Assembly (NCBI GenBank): GCA_003519545.1
Contig: DOWN01000194.1
Span: 1 to 6,418, forward strand
Source of the DNA: Bacteroidota bacterium
Lineage (GTDB): Bacteria; Bacteroidota; Ignavibacteria; Tepidaquicellales; Tepidaquicellaceae
Direction of reading: 5' to 3'
Length of the DNA stretch: 6,418 nucleotides
In this document: in pieces, positions 1 to 5,670 of the stretch
Numbering within the stretch: the stretch's first letter is position 1
Layout of the letters: the number at the start of each line of letters is the position of its first letter
Notes under the pieces: model-generated
The model's input: only the letters and a program-made list of their open reading frames with translations
Database searches by the model: none
What the model was told of the DNA's origin: nothing
Made by a program: the position numbers and the translations under genes

Positions 1-360
1 GTTTAAAGTAACAGAGTAAATTTTATTATTAAGGTTAAATGCAATATGCCGAAGAGATGGGTCAGTGTTAAAAACAAATGCCTGTAAAAGTGAATCTGAT
101 TTATAAAAATTTATTTGTCCGTTGTAAACACAAAACAGATTTGGATATTCTGTATCGGAAATTATTGATTTTATTTTTGAAATTTCGTTTTTGTCTGTGA
201 TTTCTATTTGTTCAACATTCATTTTTGAGGTACTGTCAAATCCTGTTTTGTATGATATCAGAACCTTATCTGCATTTGATAAATCCGGAATAAAAATTTT
301 ATTTTTATTTTCCGAACACGAAATAATTAAAACTAAAAACAATAAAAGTATAAGTTTCAT
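1..360 (-). CDS. Small lipoprotein of unknown function (C-terminal part missing at window edge)
   Basis: An open frame of 120 codons begins with ATG at 360 and runs off the left edge without a stop, so the true length is unknown. The N-terminus MKLILLLFLVLIISCSE is a short lipoprotein signal: one Lys, a hydrophobic stretch of about 12 residues, and a lipobox ending at Cys15, the predicted lipidated residue. The visible mature part has mixed charge, no transmembrane segment and no cysteine motif. It contains alternating hydrophobic stretches such as KVLISYKTGF and LFCVYNGQINFYK, which suggest a beta-rich periplasmic or outer-membrane-anchored domain. I do not recognise the family. It lies 52 bp downstream of the response regulator on the same strand. 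It may be in that operon, or be transcribed separately from the repeat-bearing gap at 361-412. The start is chosen because it gives a complete lipoprotein signal. No Shine-Dalgarno sequence is visible. Confidence 0.75.
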   Translation of the reverse strand, partial: MKLILLLFLVLIISCSENKNKIFIPDLSNADKVLISYKTGFDSTSKMNVEQIEITDKNEISKIKSIISDTEYPNLFCVYNGQINFYKSDSLLQAFVFNTDPSLRHIAFNLNNKIYSVTLN

Positions 361-363
361 ACA

Positions 364-371
364 CAAACTTA
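364..371 (-). promoter_or_regulatory. Candidate Bacteroidetes-type -7 promoter element
   Basis: Read on the minus strand, this is TAAGTTTG, a perfect match to the TAnnTTTG -7 element used by the Bacteroidetes primary sigma factor. It points towards the lipoprotein gene. No TTG -33 element is found at the normal distance; that position is occupied by the tandem repeat at 382-399. Transcription would begin at or very near the ATG at 358-360, implying a leaderless or nearly leaderless mRNA, which lowers confidence. An 8-base, AT-rich match can arise by chance. Confidence 0.35.
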
Positions 372-381
372 ATAAAAAATT

Positions 382-399
382 CTGAAGTAAACCTGAAGT
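382..399 (-). promoter_or_regulatory. Tandem 7-bp direct repeat with 11-bp period, candidate response-regulator operator
   Basis: CTGAAGT occurs at 382-388 and again at 393-399, identical and separated by AAAC. Two 7-bp units with a 4-bp spacer is the geometry of the Pho box and of OmpR-type sites, where two winged-helix domains bind head-to-tail one helical turn apart. The repeat sits in the gap between the response regulator gene (stop at 413) and the lipoprotein ATG (360). It lies about 10 bp upstream of a candidate -7 element, where an activator could replace a missing -33 element. The regulator encoded next door is the natural candidate to bind it, but this is inference. Confidence 0.45.
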
Positions 400-412
400 G
401 TGTGGATAAATT

Positions 413-1087
413 TCAAATTTTAAATTTATATCCCAGCCCATAAACAGTAGAAATATAATTCTTCCCCCCTAAGTCTGAAATTTTTTTCCTCAGGTTTTTA
501 ATGTGCTGGTATATAAAATCAAAATTATCATTTGAACTTAAATCATCACCCCAAAGATGTTCAGCAATTGAATCTTTTGTGATAACTTTATTTTTATTGG
601 CAAGAAAAAAAAGTAATAACTCAAATTCTTTTAATGTAAGTTCTGCATTTTTACTTTTAACTGATACTTCTTTAGATTCAGTATCTATTTCAATATCATC
701 AATTATTATTTTACTGTTCCCCTTAAATTTTTTTCTCCGGTAAATTGATTTTATTCTTGCAAGAAGTTCGGGTAAGTGAAATGGTTTAGGGAGGTAATCA
801 TCTGCTCCGGAATCTAATCCGTTAATTTTATCATCAATTGAATTTTTTGCTGAAAGTATTAATATCCCCGGCTTATCACTCTTTAGATTTATTTCTTTTA
901 ATAAATCTATTCCGTTACCGTCCGGAAGCATTATATCAAGTAATACAACATCATAATCATAGTCATTAATTTTTTCAGAGGCATTCCGGAATGTTAAAGC
1001 GGTTTCACAGATAAAATTGCTGTCGGTTAAGAAATTTTTAATCAGTCTGCTAAGTTCAGGTTCATCTTCAACAATCAGTATTTTCAT
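413..1087 (-). CDS. OmpR/PhoB-family two-component response regulator (orphan within the window)
   Basis: A 224-residue cytoplasmic transcription factor of normal family length. The receiver domain (about 1-115) has the acidic pair Glu7/Asp8, phospho-acceptor Asp51 in LLDIMLPDG, Ser79 and Lys101 in the LPKPF loop, so it looks fully functional. The winged-helix DNA-binding domain (about 125-224) contains LTLKEFELLLFFLANK, EHLWGD and the helix FDFIYQHIKNLRKKI, and ends in YISTVYGLGYKFKI. The 'DFIYQHIKNLRKKI' form is common among Bacteroidetes CusR-like regulators, which are usually encoded beside a histidine kinase. No kinase is present here. The ATG at 1085-1087 overlaps the TGA of the upstream glycosidase gene in an ATGA arrangement, indicating translational coupling and one transcript. 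Family assignment is secure; the signal and target genes are unknown. Confidence 0.95.
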   Translation of the reverse strand: MKILIVEDEPELSRLIKNFLTDSNFICETALTFRNASEKINDYDYDVVLLDIMLPDGNGIDLLKEINLKSDKPGILILSAKNSIDDKINGLDSGADDYLPKPFHLPELLARIKSIYRRKKFKGNSKIIIDDIEIDTESKEVSVKSKNAELTLKEFELLLFFLANKNKVITKDSIAEHLWGDDLSSNDNFDFIYQHIKNLRKKISDLGGKNYISTVYGLGYKFKI

Positions 1088-2418
1088 TTTAACAATGTCA
1101 TAAAATTAGATTTTTTTAAACCATTGAACTCAAGTTCATAAATGTAAACCCCGCTTGAAAAATTTCCCGCATTAAAATTATTGAAATAACTTCCCGGTGA
1201 GAGTATCTCATTTCTAAGTTGAGAAATTAGTTTACCCGATATATCATAAATATTTAATTTAACTTTTCCGGTTTCATTTATGGAAAAAACAATTTTTGTT
1301 TCAGGATTGAACGGGTTCGGATAATTTTGATGAAGAATAAAATTTTCCGGTGTTTCTGATTCAGTAGTTATTGAAACTGAAGATAAATTGAATATTGAAG
1401 CATAATTATTTGCAAACGCATATCTCGGATGACAAGTTGTCATATTATCCCAATTTACAGACCATGTCATCATTCCTCTCAAAGAATTGTAAGTTCCCTG
1501 AGTTGTATATGTGGAAGGTTTAGGACCCATTCCTCTGAGATATTTTATAGCGGCTTTTACACTGTCTGGAATTATATATCCTCCGCCCGCAGCACTTGAA
1601 CATGCAGGTAATCCTACTGCAACCTGATCCGCTCTCAATCCGGGAAACATTCCGCCCGCTGTATTAAATCCTCTTATAACTGCTTCAGTTTGTGAACAAA
1701 TAAAATCAGTCGTTCCCTGAATATAAATTCTGCCGTCTATTCCATACATACTGCCACTGTTATAAAGTTGCATTTGAATTATATCAATTGAATCTTTAAG
1801 TGCATATATTAACGGAAGATAAGAACCCCAAATTCCTCCATACCCGCTTATTCCACCAGTTAAGTTTGCTGTTTCCGGTGCCATTGAGAGAAACATTTTT
1901 TTGTTATGAGTATTCCTGAATTGAGTCATCATGGTTTTCACGGCATTTATCATATTGATAATTCTTGAATCAACCGGATTTGCAATCGTTCCTCCTGTGA
2001 TGTTAAACTGCCCTTCAATATCTATATCAAGTCCGTCAAAATTATAAGTGTTTATAATTTGCATCATTGTATTTACAAATACATCACGTTCGGAAGTATT
2101 GTTTAAACTTATTGGATGATTTTGACCGCCAATTGAAATTATAACTTTTTTACCTGTCGCTTTAACAGAATTAATTTGCTGAATAAAAGTATTCTGAGGA
2201 ATTCCGTCGGGAGTAAATTGCATATTGTATGTTGTGCCCGCAAGAGGAATTGCAAATGCCACAGCAATAACATTATAATTTGTATCCACCTGATTTATAG
2301 GAATATAAGGACATTGAGAGTCATTCCAGTTTTGCCAGTATCCTACAAGTGAATGTGACTGCGCTAATACAAAATTTGTAAAAATTAAAAACCAGGTGAA
2401 TACAAATATTTTTTTCAT
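1084..2418 (-). CDS. Secreted GH18 chitinase-like glycoside hydrolase with type IX secretion sorting domain
   Basis: This is a 444-residue exported enzyme. Residues 1-19 form a Sec signal peptide (MKKIFVFTWFLIF..., likely cleaved after VLA before Gln20). The GH18 TIM barrel spans about 22-345. It starts with LVGYWQNWND and has the SIGG motif (95-98), the catalytic DGLDIDIE motif (Asp128, Asp131, Asp133, with Glu135 as acid/base), MAPE (179-182), QMQLYN (215-220) and the closing MTWSVNWD with Trp319 for the -1 subsite. All residues needed for substrate-assisted hydrolysis of beta-1,4-GlcNAc polymers appear intact; the set resembles the ChiD-type bacterial chitinases. Residues about 356-444 are a type A type IX sorting domain (NYPNPFNPETKI, YDISGK, SSGVYIYEL), which should direct the protein to the surface or medium. 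No carbohydrate-binding module is present. It starts 17 bp after the cytochrome gene and overlaps the regulator by 4 bp. Chitin is the likely substrate, but related enzymes cut glycoprotein glycans. Confidence 0.93.
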   Translation of the reverse strand: MKKIFVFTWFLIFTNFVLAQSHSLVGYWQNWNDSQCPYIPINQVDTNYNVIAVAFAIPLAGTTYNMQFTPDGIPQNTFIQQINSVKATGKKVIISIGGQNHPISLNNTSERDVFVNTMMQIINTYNFDGLDIDIEGQFNITGGTIANPVDSRIINMINAVKTMMTQFRNTHNKKMFLSMAPETANLTGGISGYGGIWGSYLPLIYALKDSIDIIQMQLYNSGSMYGIDGRIYIQGTTDFICSQTEAVIRGFNTAGGMFPGLRADQVAVGLPACSSAAGGGYIIPDSVKAAIKYLRGMGPKPSTYTTQGTYNSLRGMMTWSVNWDNMTTCHPRYAFANNYASIFNLSSVSITTESETPENFILHQNYPNPFNPETKIVFSINETGKVKLNIYDISGKLISQLRNEILSPGSYFNNFNAGNFSSGVYIYELEFNGLKKSNFMTLLK

Positions 2419-2435
2419 AATATAATTTTTTAAAA

Positions 2436-3014
2436 CTACATTGCCGGAATTTTATCCGGAGGAATCGGATTAGGAACTAAATTTTTTATTGGTTTAATTG
2501 ACTTAAGATATGCATACATAGCACTGACATCTTCATCGGATATATTGTGAAAATTTTGCCAAGGCATAGGTGGTAATAAAGTTCTTGTTCCGTCAAGCCC
2601 TTTAAACTTTCCTTCTTTGAGTGCTTTTTTAAACTGTTCCTCAGACCAACTTCCTATACCTGTTGCATCAGGAGTTAAATTAGCCGAGAAAGAAACTCCC
2701 CAAGGTCCTACTGCAACTGTTAAAAGATGATTAAAATAAACCCAGTCTTTCATTAAACTTGTATCAACTTTTGCTACCGGAATATTTTCGGGATGCCCTG
2801 ATAATAATTTATCCATATCAAGTTCAGGTCCTTTAGGTCCGAATTTTTTAGGAGTGTGGCAATCATTACATCCCATCACTGTAACCAGATATTCTCCTTT
2901 TTTAATGAGACTATCTTTAGATATTACAGGTTTTTCTGTGGACTTATTACAGGAATAGATAAACATTACTGAAATCATCAGCAATGCAATTAAAGATGAA
3001 AAGAGATTTTTCAT
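2436..3014 (-). CDS. Monoheme cytochrome c lipoprotein
   Basis: A 192-residue c-type cytochrome. The N-terminus (MKNLFSSLIALLMISVMFIYSC) is a lipoprotein signal with predicted lipidation at Cys22, so the protein is probably membrane-anchored on the periplasmic side. There is a single heme-binding motif, Cys49-Asn-Asp-Cys52-His53, in the context GEYLVTVMGCNDCHTPK. The likely distal ligand is Met150 in LLPPMPW. The middle section, with VAVGPWGVSFSANLTPD, TGIGSW, EEQFKKALKEG and the closing DEDVSAMYAYLKSI, is typical of cytochrome c subunits or domains associated with alcohol/aldehyde/gluconate-type dehydrogenases, which often carry several hemes. Here only one heme motif remains, and no dehydrogenase subunit is adjacent. 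The expected role is periplasmic electron transfer, partner unknown. It is the first gene of the minus-strand cluster and lies 17 bp before the glycosidase gene. Confidence 0.9.
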   Translation of the reverse strand: MKNLFSSLIALLMISVMFIYSCNKSTEKPVISKDSLIKKGEYLVTVMGCNDCHTPKKFGPKGPELDMDKLLSGHPENIPVAKVDTSLMKDWVYFNHLLTVAVGPWGVSFSANLTPDATGIGSWSEEQFKKALKEGKFKGLDGTRTLLPPMPWQNFHNISDEDVSAMYAYLKSIKPIKNLVPNPIPPDKIPAM

Positions 3015-3165
3015 TTTTTTAATTTAAGTTAATAAAATAGTTGATTGGAAAGAACAAAGTTTAGAATGGAATGTGTTAAATTAATTTTGCTGATTTTTAT
3101 AATCAATACAATTGTCATTTCATTTTATATTTAAGTAAAAAATACTTTTCTGCAAATTACATCGG
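3015..3165. promoter_or_regulatory. Divergent intergenic region between the cytochrome cluster and the permease gene
   Basis: This 151-bp AT-rich gap separates two oppositely directed gene groups and must contain the start signals for at least the cytochrome c gene (ATG at 3014, minus) and the permease gene (ATG at 3166, plus). On the plus strand, TAATTTTG at 3082-3089 matches the Bacteroidetes -7 consensus TAnnTTTG, but no TTG sits at the usual distance upstream. On the minus strand the nearest near-match (CAAA-GTT-TA from 3055) has one extra base. I see no convincing tandem repeat, riboswitch or hairpin. The function follows from gene layout; the exact promoters are uncertain. Confidence 0.5.
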
Positions 3166-4476
3166 ATGATATTATTCAGATACATATTAAAAGCACACAT
3201 TGGTCCATTTATATTTGCTCTATCCGTGGTGATTTTTTTATTTTTATTTCAGTTTATATATAAATCACTGGATCAGTTATTAGGTAAAGGTATAAGCACT
3301 TGGATTATAATTCAACTTATTACTTTAAATCTTGCATGGATGTTAACACTTGCCGTGCCTATGGCAGTGCTTGTTGCCACAATTATGGCATTTGGTTCAT
3401 TCGCATCAAATAACGAAATAACCGCAATGAAAGCCGGTGGCATTAGTTTGAAAAAACTAATGATACCCGTAATCTTAATTTCAGGAATTTTATGTTATTT
3501 AATGATAAGGTTTAACAACGATGTTTTACCGGAAGCAAATCATCAGGCGAGAGTTTTATTTTCGGATATAACAAGATCTAAACCTACATTGATACTTGAA
3601 GCGGGAAAGTTCAGTGAAGATATTTCCGGAGCAAGGATTTTAGTAAATAAGACTTTTCCTGAAAATAATAATCTCGAAGGTGTTTATATTTATGATTATT
3701 CAAATCCTTCATATAAAAATTTATTTGTTGCAGAAAAAGGAAATATCGGATTTTCGTCAGATTTAAAAAATATTGTAATGGATTTAAGTGACGGAGAGAT
3801 ACATCAGTATAACATTCAAGATCCGGTGAACAAATACAGAAGAATAAAATTTGAAAAGCACAGAATTATTTTACCTGCTGAAGATTTTGGATTCAGGCAG
3901 AATCAGGAAGGTAGTATGATGAGAGGCGACAGAGAAATGACATCAGATCAAATGAAATATATAACGGACAGTTTAAAAGTTAATTTATTAACATCTGACG
4001 AAAATTATATTAAAAATCTGAAAATTGTTTTATCTGAAGTTTTAAAAGTGAACTTTAGAGATACGGTTTTCAAAATGGATTCTGCAGGAAAAATGAATTA
4101 TGAATATGAATCTTTGTTCAATACATACCGAAAAGTTATGACGTTAAACCAGTCGAAACAATCACATATAATTTTTAAATCACAGGTTAAAAAACAAATT
4201 GATGCATATTCTGTTGAGATATATAAAAAATTTTCAATTCCATTTGCCTGTATAATATTTGCATTGATAGGAGCACCGCTCGGTTACAAGGTTAAGAAAG
4301 GCGGATTTGGAGTAGCCGCAGGTTTATCATTATTGTTTTTTCTGATTTACTGGGCTTCGCTTATTGGCGGAGAAAAACTCGCCGACAGGGGATTAGTCTC
4401 TCCTTTTATAGGAATGTGGATTGCAAATATTCTTTTAGGGTTATTCGGATTGTATTTAATGTTTAAATCATCTTAG
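3166..4476 (+). CDS. LptF/LptG (YjgP/YjgQ) family permease of the lipopolysaccharide export ABC transporter
   Basis: A 436-residue inner-membrane protein. It has three N-terminal transmembrane segments (about 12-33, 46-78 and 98-116), a large periplasmic region (about 118-352) and three C-terminal segments (about 356-376, 380-401 and 411-433). This is the LptF/LptG topology with a periplasmic beta-jellyroll. Family landmarks are the cytoplasmic coupling sequence NEITAMKAGGISLKKL after segment 2, the IPFACIIFALIGAPLGYK segment, and the terminal GLVSPFIGMWIANILLGLFGLYL. With LptB it would extract lipopolysaccharide from the inner membrane and pass it to LptC/LptA. LptF and LptG cannot be told apart here, so no symbol is given. 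The protein is longer than the roughly 360 residues usual in proteobacteria. The extra length lies in a charged stretch around 250-345, between the jellyroll and segment 4. The ATG start puts the first segment at the proper place. Confidence 0.93.
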   Translation: MILFRYILKAHIGPFIFALSVVIFLFLFQFIYKSLDQLLGKGISTWIIIQLITLNLAWMLTLAVPMAVLVATIMAFGSFASNNEITAMKAGGISLKKLMIPVILISGILCYLMIRFNNDVLPEANHQARVLFSDITRSKPTLILEAGKFSEDISGARILVNKTFPENNNLEGVYIYDYSNPSYKNLFVAEKGNIGFSSDLKNIVMDLSDGEIHQYNIQDPVNKYRRIKFEKHRIILPAEDFGFRQNQEGSMMRGDREMTSDQMKYITDSLKVNLLTSDENYIKNLKIVLSEVLKVNFRDTVFKMDSAGKMNYEYESLFNTYRKVMTLNQSKQSHIIFKSQVKKQIDAYSVEIYKKFSIPFACIIFALIGAPLGYKVKKGGFGVAAGLSLLFFLIYWASLIGGEKLADRGLVSPFIGMWIANILLGLFGLYLMFKSS

Positions 4477-4489
4477 TTATATTAAAGGA

Positions 4490-4497
4490 TAATTTTT
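4490..4497 (+). promoter_or_regulatory. Possible -7 element of the SRP RNA gene
   Basis: TAATTTTT matches TAnnTTTG at all but the last base and lies about seven bases before the predicted 5' end of the SRP RNA. That is the right distance for an independent promoter just after the permease stop codon. No clear TTG -33 element is found at normal spacing, and the region is AT-rich, so the RNA could also be processed from a permease read-through transcript. Confidence 0.35.
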
Positions 4498-4503
4498 CGT
4501 TCT

Positions 4504-4601
4504 TTGTCAAGCCCCGAACAATACGCTGTTGCCCAATCCCGTCAGGTCCGGAAGGAAGCAGCGGTAAGTAACTTGTGTATGTGATTCGGGTGTCTTGGCA
4601 T
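4504..4601 (+). ncRNA. ffs: Small bacterial signal recognition particle RNA (4.5S-type)
   Basis: The near-universal SRP helix 8 signature GGTCCGGAAGGAAGCAGC is at 4545-4562. It contains the GGAA tetraloop (4550-4553) closed by TCC/GGA and the asymmetric-loop bases that bind the M domain of Ffh. The flanks form the expected long hairpin: TGTCAAG (4505-4511) pairs with CTTGGCA (4594-4600), CCCGAA (4513-4518) with TTCGGG (4585-4590), and ATAC (4521-4524) with GTAT (4577-4580). The roughly 98-nt length and lack of an Alu domain fit the short 4.5S type found in most Gram-negative bacteria. With Ffh it delivers nascent membrane proteins to FtsY and the Sec translocon. It lies between the permease and the oxidoreductase-like gene with no obvious terminator after it. 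The exact ends are set by the terminal stem and may be off by a few bases. Confidence 0.95.
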
Positions 4602-4623
4602 ATTAAATACAACCTACCTTTCT

Positions 4624-5634
4624 ATGGAAAAAACCAAAATTGCAGTAATCGGTCTTGGCGCCCTTGCTCAGATTATTCACCTTCCGTGTTTATCTAAAAT
4701 GAATGATGTAGAGATTGATGCAATATGTGATACAGATTTTTCAAAAGCAAAAAAAGTTGCGTCCCGGCACAATATCAATCCGAAAAAAGTTTATAAAACC
4801 ACAGATGAATTATTAAAAGAAAATCCTGAAATCAGTGGTGTAATTATTTCTGCTCAGACTAATGTTCATAAAGATATTGCAATTTCCTGTCTTGAAGCGG
4901 GAAAAGACATTTTAGTAGAAAGACCAATCGCAAGAAACATAAAAGAAGCCGAATCAATTGTAAATACTGCTAAGAAAGAAAAAAGAAAATTAATGGTGGG
5001 GATGAATAATAGATTCCGGTATGATGTTATGATGCAAAGAAGTTTTGTGAAATCAAAAGAACTCGGGGATATATTTTTTGTAAAAACAGGCTGGTTAAAA
5101 ACCAGATCATCAGTCCAGAAATGGTTTCTTGAAAAAGATAAATCCGGCGGTGGTGTTGTAATTGATAACGGTCTTGCTATGCTTGATGCAGGCTTGTGGA
5201 TGCTTGGATTTCCGGAAGTATATTCTGTTTCTGCAGTAAATTTTTCACACAATACAAAGTCGGTTGAAGACAGTAATTTTACGATGATTAGATTTAAAAA
5301 TGGTTCGGCATTAAATCTTGAAGTCAGTTGGAGTTTGATAAGAGAAGAATTTTTTTATTGCAATATTTACGGTGAAAAAGGCAGTTCTTCAATTAACCCT
5401 CTTAAAGTATTCAAAAAAATGGAGAATAATGTATTTAACATTACTCCAAAAAATATCAAAATGCCTGCAAATTTGTTCAAAAATTCATACGAACTCGAAT
5501 TGAAACATTTTATAGGTGTTTTAAAAGGAAATGATAAACTGATTTCAACAGGTGATGAAGCAATAAAAGTAATGCAAATAATTGATTGTATCTATAAATC
5601 TGCCAAAAGCGGTAAGGAAATAATTTGTAAATAA
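4624..5634 (+). CDS. Gfo/Idh/MocA-family protein with altered catalytic residues
   Basis: A 336-residue cytoplasmic protein of normal family length. The N-terminal Rossmann domain (about 1-120) begins with KIAVIGLGALAQ (Gly10-x-Gly12 nucleotide loop) and has Asp36 after the second strand, which favours NAD over NADP. The C-terminal alpha/beta domain (about 125-336) contains GGGVVIDNG, the VEDSNFTMIRFKNGSALNLEVSW sheet (211-236 region) and a closing GDEAIKVMQIIDCIYKSAKSGKEI. Members are usually sugar or inositol dehydrogenases using a Lys-Asp-His set (Lys97, Asp172 and His176 in Bacillus IolG). Here the EKP motif reads Glu99-Arg100-Pro101, and the His position after Asp181 is Ala185. Lys and His are both replaced while the fold is well kept. 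The substrate is unknown; dehydrogenase activity is doubtful without them. The ATG at 4624 directly precedes the first Rossmann strand, leaving 22 bp after the SRP RNA. Confidence 0.9.
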   Translation: MEKTKIAVIGLGALAQIIHLPCLSKMNDVEIDAICDTDFSKAKKVASRHNINPKKVYKTTDELLKENPEISGVIISAQTNVHKDIAISCLEAGKDILVERPIARNIKEAESIVNTAKKEKRKLMVGMNNRFRYDVMMQRSFVKSKELGDIFFVKTGWLKTRSSVQKWFLEKDKSGGGVVIDNGLAMLDAGLWMLGFPEVYSVSAVNFSHNTKSVEDSNFTMIRFKNGSALNLEVSWSLIREEFFYCNIYGEKGSSSINPLKVFKKMENNVFNITPKNIKMPANLFKNSYELELKHFIGVLKGNDKLISTGDEAIKVMQIIDCIYKSAKSGKEIICK

Positions 5635-5638
5635 TTTG
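5618..5638 (+). promoter_or_regulatory. 10-bp direct repeat with 11-bp period upstream of the PhoB-like regulator gene
   Basis: AAATAATTTG occurs at 5618-5627 and again at 5629-5638, identical, with one base between. The repeat overlaps the last codons and stop of the oxidoreductase-like gene and ends 32 bp before the regulator ATG at 5671. One-helical-turn periodicity is what OmpR/PhoB-family dimers recognise, so an autoregulatory operator is possible. The sequence is purely AT-rich apart from the final G of each unit, so chance or codon bias is a real alternative. Confidence 0.3.
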
Positions 5639-5670
5639 ATAAAGATTTCTTAACATTACAGTTCTATTTT

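Noticed and set aside
191..385. Plus-strand open frame of 64 codons
   Set aside because: It lies opposite the lipoprotein frame, which has a convincing signal peptide and lipobox. The plus-strand product is low in complexity and has no recognisable features.
361..403. Possible hairpin, ACAC-aa-ACTT pairing with AAGT-GTGT, as a terminator after the regulator gene
   Set aside because: The stem is AT-rich, has a 2-base bulge and a 25-base loop, and lacks a following T run in the minus direction. The tandem-repeat reading explains the same bases better.
501..743. Plus-strand open frame of 80 codons
   Set aside because: It is wholly antisense to the DNA-binding domain of a clear response regulator and is Ser/Leu/Ile-rich, as expected for a shadow frame.
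3041..3106. Six-base inverted repeat TTGATT/AATCAA in the divergent region
   Set aside because: The arms are about 54 bases apart and very short in AT-rich DNA, so chance is the simplest explanation.
4477..4623. Riboswitch or tRNA in the gap after the permease
   Set aside because: The structured RNA here carries the SRP helix 8 signature and a matching long hairpin, which accounts for the conserved sequence; no tRNA cloverleaf or known aptamer core is present.
4866..5252. Minus-strand open frame of 128 codons
   Set aside because: It is antisense to the conserved Rossmann and substrate-binding parts of the Gfo/Idh/MocA gene; no domain or start signal supports it.
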